9,016 nucleotides of DNA, taken from positions 1 to 9,016 of the forward strand of contig CAJUQJ010000080.1 of the NCBI GenBank assembly GCA_910588215.1, read 5' to 3'. Each line of letters starts with the position of its first letter. The stretch's first letter is position 1. Below, one piece after another: positions 1 to 7,462 of the stretch. Position numbers and translations under genes: made by a program. The notes below the pieces were generated by a model. The model was not told the DNA's origin and ran no database searches. It saw only the letters and a list, made by a program, of their open reading frames with translations. This DNA comes from an uncultured Lachnospiraceae bacterium (lineage in GTDB: Bacteria; Bacillota; Clostridia; Lachnospirales; Lachnospiraceae).

Positions 1-53
1 TACTACGTACTCAATGCCCATGCAGCAAGGTGCAGGGCACCGTGAATAGTAAC
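1..53 (+). repeat. Right end of a MITE-like repeat element, cut by window edge
   Basis: These 53 bases are identical to 7577-7629, the right end of the complete element at 7471-7629, and lie in the same orientation. Identity stops at base 54, which is where that element ends at its terminal inverted repeat (CCGTGAATAGTAAC). The copy includes the stem TGCCC/GGGCA around the loop GCAAGG. The left part would lie before base 1, so its length and target duplication cannot be seen. The perfect identity suggests recent spread or homogenisation of the family. Confidence 0.85.
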
Positions 54-93
54 GTGCGAAGCACAATTTTGTTCTCAAGTATTGTATGACGGT

Positions 94-122
94 TTGCAGA
101 AGATAGGAAAATATTGTATATT
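94..122 (+). promoter_or_regulatory. Candidate SigA promoter for the CPBP membrane protein gene
   Basis: TTGCAG (94-99) and TATATT (117-122) are separated by 17 nt. The -10 box differs from TATAAT at one base, while the -35 box matches TTGACA only in its TTG part. The start of transcription would fall near 128-130, just before a hairpin at 134-150, leaving a leader of about 85 nt. The assignment rests on sequence resemblance only. Confidence 0.4.
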
Positions 123-133
123 ATATCTTGAGA

Positions 134-150
134 CGGATAGAGACTATCCG
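134..150 (+). promoter_or_regulatory. Hairpin or operator-like inverted repeat in the leader of the CPBP gene
   Basis: CGGATAG and CTATCCG form a perfect 7-bp inverted repeat around the triplet AGA. It lies 11 nt after the candidate -10 box, so it would be at the very 5' end of the transcript. It could act as a 5' stabilising hairpin or as a repressor operator. There is no T-tract after it, so it is not an intrinsic terminator. Confidence 0.45.
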
Positions 151-214
151 ACTGGCTGTCAGGGTATATCAACTGAAACTATATTGTACCAGAATGAGAA
201 TGGGAGGAGAATCT

Positions 215-1258
215 ATGGATACGGACAATGATCAACAGGAGATGCAGGAAATCTGGAAAAAATTTAACAAACAGGGTAACAGTGAAGGCGGCGTTAAACC
301 TGCTCCGAAACTGACGCCCGAGGAAGAAAAGAGAAGGAACCTTAAGCAGATAGGTATCTATCTTCTGATCACGTTTCTGATGACCTATGTTGTGGAGATC
401 TTCGTCATTATGCCTATGGCCCAAAATGCAGATGCGCAGCAGGCTTATTTTGTCCAGAGTGTGATCGCCAGCGTGATGTTCTTTCCGGCTCTGGGGGCCC
501 TGGTCACGCGTCTTTTGACGAAAGAGCGACTTACGTTGAGAAGTCTGATGATCACGATCAATCTTAAGAAGAATCTGAAGTATTACGGATTGGTGTGGTT
601 CGGTTTTGATCTGCTGATCCTTTTTGGCGCGGCATTGTATTTCCTGATCTTCCGGGATCAGTTTGATGCCGGAATGGGTTCCATGAAAGCGCTCTTTGAG
701 GCGCAGGGACTGGAATCTACACAGACGCAGGTGCAGCAGGTAGTGGTGGTACAGCTTGCGATGGGAGCGGTGATCGCACCCTTTGTAAATCTGTTGAATT
801 GTTTCGGAGAAGAATGGGGCTGGAGGGGATTTTTGCTGCCGCGGATGATGAAACAGTTTAAGGTAGTCCCGGCCGTTCTTTTAAGCGGGGTGATCTGGGG
901 ACTCTGGCATCTTCCCCTGACCGTTATCGGACATAATTATGGCGTCGATTATGCCGGCTATCCTTTTACGGGAATCCTGGCTATGTGCCTGTTCTGTACT
1001 GTGATGGGGATTATCCTGTCTTATGTTACGATCAAGACAAAGAGCTGTATTCCGGCCGTTATGGGACATGGCACCCTGAATGGATTTGCCTCTGCGGGAA
1101 TTTTGTTTACCTCACCGGAACGTCCCTGCAATGTCTTCCTGGGACCGGCGCCCACGGGACTGATCGGCGGAGCCGGGTTTATTGCAACAGCCGGAATTCT
1201 TTTGTACCTTTTGTATAGGGAAGAAAAAGAAGTACCGGAAGATCAACAGATTTTGTGA
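215..1258 (+). CDS. CPBP family intramembrane metalloprotease (CAAX protease/Abi-like)
   Basis: This is a 347-residue multi-pass membrane protein of the CPBP (Abi, type II CAAX prenyl endopeptidase-like) family. The family's conserved motifs are all visible: EE-x3-R at Glu199, Glu200 and Arg204 (GEEWGWRGFLLP), a histidine in WHLPL (His232), and HGTLN (His285, Asn289). These polar residues lie in predicted membrane helices and would form the metalloprotease site. About eight hydrophobic segments can be drawn, near residues 46-66, 80-101, 123-146, 177-195, 217-234, 250-271, 278-298 and 314-334. A charged cytosolic tail of about 44 residues precedes them. I chose the ATG at 215 because GGGAGGAG (202-209) precedes it at good spacing. 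An in-frame ATG at 128 lacks such a site and would overlap the hairpin and the predicted transcript start. In Firmicutes, relatives are linked to bacteriocin self-immunity or protein processing. The substrate here is unknown. Confidence 0.9.
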   Translation: MDTDNDQQEMQEIWKKFNKQGNSEGGVKPAPKLTPEEEKRRNLKQIGIYLLITFLMTYVVEIFVIMPMAQNADAQQAYFVQSVIASVMFFPALGALVTRLLTKERLTLRSLMITINLKKNLKYYGLVWFGFDLLILFGAALYFLIFRDQFDAGMGSMKALFEAQGLESTQTQVQQVVVVQLAMGAVIAPFVNLLNCFGEEWGWRGFLLPRMMKQFKVVPAVLLSGVIWGLWHLPLTVIGHNYGVDYAGYPFTGILAMCLFCTVMGIILSYVTIKTKSCIPAVMGHGTLNGFASAGILFTSPERPCNVFLGPAPTGLIGGAGFIATAGILLYLLYREEKEVPEDQQIL

Positions 1259-1272
1259 AAGGAATAAGAGTA

Positions 1273-2577
1273 ATGCAGAAATCAGTACAGAAAGCGATAG
1301 AAGAGATTACCTACAGGAGCAAAACTTTTCCGGCGGAGGCATTCCGGACTATAAGTGAAAATAGAGAGGAAGCCCTGCCTTATCTGCGTGCGGCGATAGA
1401 GAAGGCGATTCTTGAAAAAGAGGATTTGGATGATGGCTACGAGCTGCATTTTTATGCCCTGTTTTTTCTGGGTGAATTTCAGGAGAGGAGCTGTTTCTCT
1501 TTGATCATGGAACTGGCATCTCTGCCGGAGGATACACTGGATTGTCTGATCGGGGATCTTGCTACAGAAGGGTTTAATGATATTCTTTACAATACCTATA
1601 ATGGAGATCTTGAACTGTTGAAACGTTCGGCCAGGAATTGTGATATCAATGAATATGTGAGATGCGCAATGCTGGATGTGATGGGGCAGCTGTATCTGGA
1701 TGGTGAATTGGAAAGAAAAGAACTGCAGGATTTTATCAGGGAGTTGGTGCATGAGAAAAAGGAAAGCGGCGAGTATATTTACAGCAGATTGGCGGTTATG
1801 ATCTGCGATTGTCATTTTGTGGATATGCTTCCGGAGATCAGGTGGCTTTATGAAGCGGACAGGATAGAGGAATTTGTGATAGGGAAGTATGATGATTGTG
1901 TTGATATGATGTTTCAATATCGTCCGCATAAAGAACGGTTTTGCAAAACGTCGGTTAAGGCTGCCGGATTACGGAGCTGGGCGATGTTTGAGCAGGAACC
2001 GAAGGACAGTTTTGATGAAAAAGCGCTGAGGGATTATATCCAAAAGGTGGGGGCAGACTACAACAGAAAAAATAAAGAGATAAAGGTGGGCAGAAACGAT
2101 CCATGCCCATGCGGAAGCGGTAAGAAATATAAGAAATGCTGTCTGAACAAGCCAAAACCACCGGCGGATCTGATCGAGAGCGAGCAGGAAAGGAAAAAAT
2201 GGCTGGAAGAATATCCGGGGGCGGCTCAGATACGGGAAGCGGGAAGGATATATCTGGAGGATTATTATGATGCTGAAAGTATAGAGATCGATAAACTGGT
2301 TTATCTTGCGCTGCATCACAGAGCGATTCCTATATGGCACAGTGAACCGGAGGAAACGGTAGAGAAGAGAAAACTGCTTTATCTTAAGGAAGCCTATGCA
2401 AAATTTGCAGAGAAGGCCGGTAAAGAAGAAACGGGGACATTTCGGGAATACGATGAAAGATATTCCATTCATTATCAATGTCAGGAATGGATGGATGCTT
2501 TATTGCAGTTGTTAAAGAAAAGCGATGACAAGGAGCTGTATAAAGAGGTGTCGAAACGCTGCAGGAAAATGAAATAA
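1273..2577 (+). CDS. SEC-C metal-binding motif protein with DUF1186-like N-terminal region
   Basis: This 434-residue protein is predicted to be soluble and cytosolic, with no signal or membrane segment. Residues about 272-291 form a SEC-C motif, VGRNDPCPCGSGKKYKKCC, with zinc ligands Cys278, Cys280, Cys289 and Cys290 (CxC-x8-CC). The same motif occurs at the SecA C-terminus and in many unrelated proteins. The N-terminal 250 residues are helix-rich and resemble DUF1186-type, HEAT-like proteins; that call is from memory of the family. The final 140 residues, acidic and rich in Tyr and Glu, are not recognised. I chose the ATG at 1273 because AAAGGA (1258-1263) lies 9 nt upstream. The alternative GTG at 1255 overlaps the preceding stop (GTGA) but has no ribosome binding site. 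The 14-nt gap to the CPBP gene suggests co-transcription. By eye, A/T-ending codons are more frequent here than in the transporter genes downstream. Function is unknown. Confidence 0.8.
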   Translation: MQKSVQKAIEEITYRSKTFPAEAFRTISENREEALPYLRAAIEKAILEKEDLDDGYELHFYALFFLGEFQERSCFSLIMELASLPEDTLDCLIGDLATEGFNDILYNTYNGDLELLKRSARNCDINEYVRCAMLDVMGQLYLDGELERKELQDFIRELVHEKKESGEYIYSRLAVMICDCHFVDMLPEIRWLYEADRIEEFVIGKYDDCVDMMFQYRPHKERFCKTSVKAAGLRSWAMFEQEPKDSFDEKALRDYIQKVGADYNRKNKEIKVGRNDPCPCGSGKKYKKCCLNKPKPPADLIESEQERKKWLEEYPGAAQIREAGRIYLEDYYDAESIEIDKLVYLALHHRAIPIWHSEPEETVEKRKLLYLKEAYAKFAEKAGKEETGTFREYDERYSIHYQCQEWMDALLQLLKKSDDKELYKEVSKRCRKMK

Positions 2578-2600
2578 AGCGGTGACGGAATGGAGCGGAC

Positions 2601-3701
2601 ATGAAAGTTGTATTACAGAACTTGACGAAAAAATTTCCCGGCAGGGGGAAGAAGAACGCCGGGGAGGTGACGGCAGTAAGCGGTCTCACCTTTGAGATCC
2701 CGGACGGGGAGCTTTTGGGGCTTTTGGGGCCTTCCGGGTGCGGTAAGAGCACTGCGCTCAATCTGATCAGCGGGCTTTTGAAGCCGACTGCCGGGCGGAT
2801 CTTTTTCGGAGAGGACGATATCACCGACCTGCCGCCGGAGAACAGGGGCGTGGGGCTGGTGTTTCAGAATTATGCGCTGTATCCGCATCTTACGGTAAAG
2901 CAGAATATCCTGTTTCCGCTGCAGAACCTGAAAGGAAAAGACAGGCTGTCGAAGGCTGTCATGTTATCGAAGGCAAATGAGGCGGCCAGGCTTGTACAGA
3001 TAGATGAGTTGATGGACCGCAAGCCGGGGGAGCTTTCCGGCGGGCAGCAGCAGCGGGTGGCTATTGCCCGGGCGCTGGTGAAAATGCCCGGTGTGCTGTT
3101 GCTGGACGAGCCTTTATCGAATCTGGACGCCCGCTTGCGCCTCCAGACAAGGGAAGAGATCAGAAGGATTCAGAGGGAGACCGGTATTACCACCGTTTTC
3201 GTGACCCATGATCAGGAAGAGGCCATGAGCATTTCCGACAGGATTGTGGTGATGAAAGAAGGAGTGGTACAGCAGATCGGGAAGCCGCAGGCGGTCTATG
3301 ACGATCCGGCAAATCTGTTTGTGGCCAGGTTCCTTGGCACGCCGCCGATCAATGTGTTTGCCGGGCAGTGCAGGGGTGGCAGGCTGTATCTGGGAGAGGA
3401 TGCCGTGCTTGGCGTTTCGGGCATTGCCGATCAGGAGGTTTATGTGGGCGTGCGGCCGGAGGGCTTTGTACTCTGCGAGACGGGCAGCCTTAGCTGTGAA
3501 TTTGGCAGCGTGGAGGTGATGGGGCGCGATATCAGCGTGGTCTCCAGGCATGGAGCATCCTTAAATCCGACGGTCCGTTCCATCATCAGTGCGGAGAACC
3601 GGGTGGATGCAAAGGATGGTACAGTCAGATTTTCCTTAAAGCCGCAGAAGGTGTTTCTTTTCCGTAAGGAGACAGAGGAGCGGCTCTACGGTGAGATATA
3701 G
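2601..3701 (+). CDS. Sugar ABC transporter ATP-binding protein (MalK/MsmK/UgpC-like)
   Basis: This 366-residue ATPase powers the importer encoded by the next three genes, acting at the inner face of the membrane. All ABC motifs are intact: Walker A GPSGCGKST (43-51), Q-loop Gln89, signature LSGGQQQR (145-152), Walker B VLLLDEP (165-171), D-loop SNLD (173-176) and switch His203. The C-terminal third continues as the regulatory TOBE-like region typical of MalK-type proteins, with the characteristic VGVRPE at 282-287. The length fits that class (about 360-380). A GGAG site (2592-2595) sits 5 nt before the ATG. The gene begins 23 nt after the SEC-C gene, so it may share its transcript. Many Firmicutes lack an ATPase gene in each CUT1 operon and use one shared MsmK, so a dedicated ATPase here is informative. 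The substrate cannot be read from the sequence. Confidence 0.95.
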   Translation: MKVVLQNLTKKFPGRGKKNAGEVTAVSGLTFEIPDGELLGLLGPSGCGKSTALNLISGLLKPTAGRIFFGEDDITDLPPENRGVGLVFQNYALYPHLTVKQNILFPLQNLKGKDRLSKAVMLSKANEAARLVQIDELMDRKPGELSGGQQQRVAIARALVKMPGVLLLDEPLSNLDARLRLQTREEIRRIQRETGITTVFVTHDQEEAMSISDRIVVMKEGVVQQIGKPQAVYDDPANLFVARFLGTPPINVFAGQCRGGRLYLGEDAVLGVSGIADQEVYVGVRPEGFVLCETGSLSCEFGSVEVMGRDISVVSRHGASLNPTVRSIISAENRVDAKDGTVRFSLKPQKVFLFRKETEERLYGEI

Positions 3702-3828
3702 TAAACGAAATTTCTAATGTCGTTAACTATGACAGAGTGATGTAATGATATATTGTGCATAACGGAATCATGAGCTGTATCGCATTGAGAGGCAGTGTCA
3801 TGGCTTTCCGGAAAGGAGTGCGGAAGAG
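3702..3828 (+). other. 127-nt spacer between ATPase and first permease
   Basis: This is the longest gap inside the transporter cluster. I see no convincing promoter: TATATT-like sequence near 3750 has no good -35 partner. There is also no terminator hairpin with a T-tract. A perfect 12-bp palindrome, CTTTCCGGAAAG (3804-3815), overlaps the ribosome binding site AAGGAG (3813-3818) of the permease, which lies 10 nt from the ATG at 3829. The palindrome could pair on itself only weakly and may be chance. Confidence 0.35.
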
Positions 3829-4743
3829 ATGAAGAAGAGATGGAGGGACAGCGGCCTTAAGGGCTGGCTGTATCTTTTGCCGGCGATTCTTTTTCTGGGG
3901 GTGTTTATGGTATATCCCCTGATCGATGTTTTCGTCTATTCCTTCGAGGAGGGGTACAATTCTGCATCCCAGACGCATTTCGGGATCGGCGCTTACAATT
4001 ATTCTTATGTGCTGCATGATCCTTATTTTCTGCAGGCAGTCCGGAATACGTTTCTGCTGGTGATCATCACGGTGCCGCTTTCTACCGTGATCGCGCTGCT
4101 GATCTCTGTAGGGCTTAATTCCATCAAACCGCTGCGGAATCTGTTCCAGACGGTCTATTTCCTGCCTTATGTGACGAATACGCTGGCGGTGGGGCTGGTG
4201 TTTATGATTCTGTTTAAAAAGACGGCCTACTCGGACGGGCTGATCAATCTGCTGCTCGCATGGTTCGGCGGCAGTTCCGTTGATTTTATCGACGGGCCGT
4301 ACTGGGCGAAGATGTTTGTCCTGTGCCTGTATACGATCTGGGTGGTGATGCCCTTTAAGATCCTGATTCTGACCAGTGCGCTGGCCTCAGTAAATCCGCA
4401 GCTTTATCAGGCGGCCAGAGTGGACGGTACTCCGGCGTTCCGGATCTTTATGCGGATCACACTGCCGATGATCTCCCCGATGATCTTTTACCTGATCATT
4501 ACGGGCTTTATCGGGGCATTCAAGGCGTACAGCGACGTGGTGGCACTGTTTGGGACTGATTTAAATGCCGCCAAGATGAATACGATCGTGGGATACGTCT
4601 ACGATATGCTTTACGGGGACAGCGGCGGATATCCTTCCTACGCGTCCGCGGCGGCGATTCTGCTGTTTGCGATCGTGTTGACGATCACATGTATCAATCT
4701 GCTGGTCAGCAACAGGAATCGAAATCATCTGCAGAGCAGATAA
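3829..4743 (+). CDS. Sugar ABC transporter permease, MalF/UgpA-like (first subunit)
   Basis: This 304-residue integral membrane protein belongs to the CUT1 sugar permease class. About six hydrophobic segments are visible, beginning with residues 12-36 and ending near 272-294. The cytoplasmic EAA loop that docks on the ATPase is present at 193-213: YQAARVDGT, followed by the conserved Phe and closing at Pro213. The Ala-Ala-x3-Asp-Gly core is intact. The short N-terminus, with no MalF-type extra helices or periplasmic domain, resembles UgpA, LacF and MsmF proteins of about 290-310 residues. It should pair with the next permease to form the channel. The ATG follows AAGGAG at 10 nt. Confidence 0.93.
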   Translation: MKKRWRDSGLKGWLYLLPAILFLGVFMVYPLIDVFVYSFEEGYNSASQTHFGIGAYNYSYVLHDPYFLQAVRNTFLLVIITVPLSTVIALLISVGLNSIKPLRNLFQTVYFLPYVTNTLAVGLVFMILFKKTAYSDGLINLLLAWFGGSSVDFIDGPYWAKMFVLCLYTIWVVMPFKILILTSALASVNPQLYQAARVDGTPAFRIFMRITLPMISPMIFYLIITGFIGAFKAYSDVVALFGTDLNAAKMNTIVGYVYDMLYGDSGGYPSYASAAAILLFAIVLTITCINLLVSNRNRNHLQSR

Positions 4744-4806
4744 ACAGATTGAGAAAGCAGGGCGGATGAGAGTAAGACTGTATCAGAAGACGAGGAGAAT
4801 CCCGAC

Positions 4807-4860
4807 ATGAGTGGTGGCAGAAACTATAGCAATATGAGCAGTGGCAGAGACTATATTAGA
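4807..4860 (+). repeat. Diverged 27-bp tandem duplication at the permease start
   Basis: Bases 4807-4833 and 4834-4860 align without gaps, with 20 of 27 positions identical by hand count. Each copy begins with ATGAG and shares GTGGCAGA and ACTAT. The duplication repeats the start codon and the first codons of the permease, but not the ribosome binding site. Confidence 0.5.
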
Positions 4861-5709
4861 ATAGAGAAGGCGGCCAAAGCCCGCAAAACCACGGCGAATG
4901 CGGTCACGTATTTCCTGCTGGCAGTCTGGGCGGTGATCGTGCTGTTTCCTTTTTACTGGATGCTCTTAACTTCCGTCAAGAGCTACAGCGCCTATAACGC
5001 GGAGAGCATTCCGAAGTTTTATACCCTGTCGCCTACGCTGCAGAATTACGCGGATGCGTTTACGGCGGTGCCGCTGGGCCGCTATCTGATCAATACAACG
5101 ATTTTTACCGTGGTGACGACGGCATTGATGCTGGCGGTGATCACGCTGGCGGCTTTCGCCTTCGCAAGACTCGACTTCCGGGGAAAAAATGTGCTGTTCG
5201 TGCTTTTCCTTTCCCTGATGATGATTCCCAGTGAGCTGGTGATCATCACCAATTTCGTCACGATCACCAATCTGGAGATGCGCAATACATTTCCGGGGCT
5301 GATCCTGCCCTCTGTCACCTCCGTCTTCTATATTTACCTGTTAAAGGAAAATTTCGAGCAGATACCGGACAGCCTTTACTATGCGGCGAAGGTAGACGGG
5401 ACTTCCGACTTGAAATATCTGTTTAAGGTGATGATTCCGATCTCGAAGCCGACTTTAATTACGATCACCATTCTGAAAGTGATCGAGTGCTGGAATTCTT
5501 ACGTCTGGCCGCGGCTGATCACCGATGACGAAAACTATTATCTGGTGTCCAACGGTATTCAGGAGATCCGGGAAAACGGATTCGGCCGGGAGAATATTCC
5601 GGCTATGATGGCAGCAGTGGTGGTCATTTCCGTGCCGCTGATCGTGCTGTTTCTGATCTTCCGGAAAAAGGTTATGGCCGGGGTATCAAGGGGCGGAACG
5701 AAAGGATAG
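4807..5709 (+). CDS. Sugar ABC transporter permease, MalG/UgpE-like (second subunit)
   Basis: This 300-residue CUT1 permease forms the second half of the channel. Hydrophobic segments begin at 33-55 and end at 268-286. The EAA loop is at 191-211 (YYAAKVDGTSDLKYLF through Pro211), matching the MalG class. The last residues, GVSRGGTKG, resemble the C-terminal tail that MalG-type proteins place near the ATPase. The ATG at 4807 has GAGGAG (4792-4797) 9 nt upstream. The first nine codons are followed by a diverged copy of themselves (MSGGRNYSN then MSSGRDYIR), so a second start at 4834 is possible, but it lacks an equally good ribosome binding site. A 63-nt gap separates the gene from the first permease. 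Confidence 0.93.
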   Translation: MSGGRNYSNMSSGRDYIRIEKAAKARKTTANAVTYFLLAVWAVIVLFPFYWMLLTSVKSYSAYNAESIPKFYTLSPTLQNYADAFTAVPLGRYLINTTIFTVVTTALMLAVITLAAFAFARLDFRGKNVLFVLFLSLMMIPSELVIITNFVTITNLEMRNTFPGLILPSVTSVFYIYLLKENFEQIPDSLYYAAKVDGTSDLKYLFKVMIPISKPTLITITILKVIECWNSYVWPRLITDDENYYLVSNGIQEIRENGFGRENIPAMMAAVVVISVPLIVLFLIFRKKVMAGVSRGGTKG

Positions 5710-5761
5710 GCAGGAGCGGGTTTGAAAAGGAAATGAGTTTGCAAAGGGAATGGATATCGCT

Positions 5762-7450
5762 ATGAAAAGAGGACTTATGAGAAGTCTGTTTGAGGAACGA
5801 TACAAATATGGAATAAGCGGTCTGCCGGGGGAAACATACAGACACGGAATAAGCAGAGTGTGTGCGGTGGCGCTTATGCTGTGTGGTTCGATTCTGCTCA
5901 CCGGCTGTCACGGCAGCGAGGGGATGCGCAGTTTTGCCGTGCCGGAAGAGTTCGATCTTTCCAGAGAATATGAAGTCACTTTCTGGGCCAAAAATGATAC
6001 CAATAAGAATCAGACGGCCATCTATGAGAAAGCGATCGAGGATTTTGAAGATCTTTATCCGAATATCACCGTGAATCTGCGTCTCTATACGGATTACGGC
6101 AAGATCTATAATGACGTGATCACCAACATCGCCACGAATACCACGCCTAATGTGTGCATCACCTATCCGGATCATATCGCCACCTATCTGACAGGCGGCA
6201 ATCTTGTAGTGCCTTTGGATGAACTGTTTGCGGATGAGCGGTATGGCTCCGGCGGGAGCGAGGTACGGTTCGATGCGCCGCGGGCGGAGGAGATCATCCC
6301 GAAATTTCTGGAGGAGTGTTCCTTTGGCGGCCATTACTATGCCATGCCGTATATGCGGTCCACGGAAGCCTGCTACGTCAATAAGACTTATGTGGAGGCC
6401 ATGGGCTATACGCTGCCGGAAACGCTGACCTGGGATTTTGTGTGGGAGGTATCGGAGGCCGCCATGGCGATGGACGGGGAGGAGAATTATCTGGTCAACG
6501 GCCAGAGCGTCATGATTCCTTTTATCTACAAGTCCACCGACAATATGATGATCCAGATGTTACGGCAGAAAGAGGCAGGGTACTCCACGGAGACCGGAGA
6601 GATCGAGATCTTCAACGACACCACGGAGGAACTGCTGTATACCATAGCAGAACATGCGAAAAAAGGGGCCTTTTCCACATTTAAAATTTCCAGTTATCCG
6701 GCCAACTTCTTCAATGCCGGGCAGTGCATCTTCGCGGTGGATTCCACGGCGGGAGCAACCTGGATGGGAACGGACGCTCCCCTGTCCGATATCAGTGAGG
6801 ACAAGATCGTGGAGTTTGAGACGGTGGTGATGCCGATTCCGCAGTTTGACCCCATGCATCCGAAGATGATCTCGCAGGGGCCTTCGGTCTGTATTTTCAA
6901 TAAGGAGGATCCGCAGGAAGTGCTGGCATCCTGGCTGTTTGCGCAGTATCTGCTCACCAATGAGGTGCAGATCGCCTATGCTGGGACAGAAGGCTATGTG
7001 CCGGTCACTTCCAAGGCGCAGGAGTCGGAAGAATACAAGGCGTATCTTGCCGCCTGTGGCGAGGATGAGGCGCACTATGAGGTGAAGATCGAAGCGGCCG
7101 GTCTGCTGTTGGATCATATGGAAGACACCTTCGTGACGCCGGTGTTTAACGGTTCGGCGTCTCTGCGTGACGCCGCGGGACAGATGATCGAGAATACGGT
7201 GAAGTCGGTGCGGAGGAAGCAGACGGTAGACGATGCCTATATGGAAGAGCTTTATGCGGATGTGTCTTCGCTGTATCGTCTGGATCAGATTGAGCGGCGA
7301 AGCGGCATGACCTCCGGCAGAAGTGATCTGGGGAAGCTGCCGCGGACAGCGGTGATTCTGCTTGCCAGTCTTGGCGGGGCGTGGGGGCTGATCCTGCTGT
7401 ATGTAGGGATCGGGATCGTGAGGAAGAAGAGGGATCACTATTCACGGTGA
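5762..7450 (+). CDS. Extracellular solute-binding lipoprotein of sugar ABC transporter, with C-terminal membrane segment
   Basis: This family 1 solute-binding protein would capture the sugar outside the cell and deliver it to the two permeases. From the ATG at 5762 it has 562 residues; numbering here starts from the in-frame ATG at 5750. A hydrophobic stretch (38-52) ends in the lipobox LLTGC with Cys53, so the mature protein should be lipid-anchored. The core FWAKNDTNKNQTAIYEKAIEDF and later sequence are typical of the family. The charged region before the hydrophobic core is unusually long (about 32-36 residues). The start is uncertain: 5750 has AAAGGG only 1-2 nt away, 5762 has it 12-13 nt away, and 5777 has AGAGGA at 3 nt. 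Unusually, residues 533-557 form a second hydrophobic helix followed by RKKR, so the C-terminus may also span the membrane. The last codons (HYSR-stop) lie in a fragment of the nearby repeat. Being last in the cluster is less common than first. Confidence 0.9.
   Translation: MKRGLMRSLFEERYKYGISGLPGETYRHGISRVCAVALMLCGSILLTGCHGSEGMRSFAVPEEFDLSREYEVTFWAKNDTNKNQTAIYEKAIEDFEDLYPNITVNLRLYTDYGKIYNDVITNIATNTTPNVCITYPDHIATYLTGGNLVVPLDELFADERYGSGGSEVRFDAPRAEEIIPKFLEECSFGGHYYAMPYMRSTEACYVNKTYVEAMGYTLPETLTWDFVWEVSEAAMAMDGEENYLVNGQSVMIPFIYKSTDNMMIQMLRQKEAGYSTETGEIEIFNDTTEELLYTIAEHAKKGAFSTFKISSYPANFFNAGQCIFAVDSTAGATWMGTDAPLSDISEDKIVEFETVVMPIPQFDPMHPKMISQGPSVCIFNKEDPQEVLASWLFAQYLLTNEVQIAYAGTEGYVPVTSKAQESEEYKAYLAACGEDEAHYEVKIEAAGLLLDHMEDTFVTPVFNGSASLRDAAGQMIENTVKSVRRKQTVDDAYMEELYADVSSLYRLDQIERRSGMTSGRSDLGKLPRTAVILLASLGGAWGLILLYVGIGIVRKKRDHYSR
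5800..5860 (+). repeat. Diverged 36-bp-period repeat in the binding-protein N-terminus
   Basis: ATACAAATATGGAATAAGC (from 5800) recurs 36 bp later as ATACAGACACGGAATAAGC (from 5836). In the 25 bases starting at these points, 19 match by hand count. In the protein this gives YKYGIS and YRHGIS, 12 residues apart, just before the hydrophobic part of the signal peptide. It explains part of the unusually long signal N-region. Confidence 0.45.
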
Positions 7451-7456
7451 CCTGCA
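7437..7456 (-). repeat. Inverted fragment of the repeat-element end inside the 3' end of the binding-protein gene
   Basis: Read on the plus strand, ACTATTCACGGTG then A then CCTGCA matches the reverse complement of the element's right end (7608-7627) at 19 of 20 positions. The stop codon TGA (7448-7450) and the codons for HYSR (7436-7447) fall within or beside it. Beyond 7456 the match is lost, apart from a short GCAA that resembles the hairpin loop in the other orientation. It appears to be a remnant of another copy. Confidence 0.7.
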
Positions 7457-7462
7457 GCAATA

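Noticed and set aside
128..214. Start of the CPBP gene at the ATG at 128
   Set aside because: There is no ribosome binding site, the extra 29 residues are basic and not family-like, and the start would coincide with the predicted transcript start and the hairpin.
6560..7438. A 292-codon minus-strand open frame over the binding-protein gene
   Set aside because: It lies wholly inside a convincing plus-strand gene, with His/Arg/Pro-rich content typical of antisense shadow frames.
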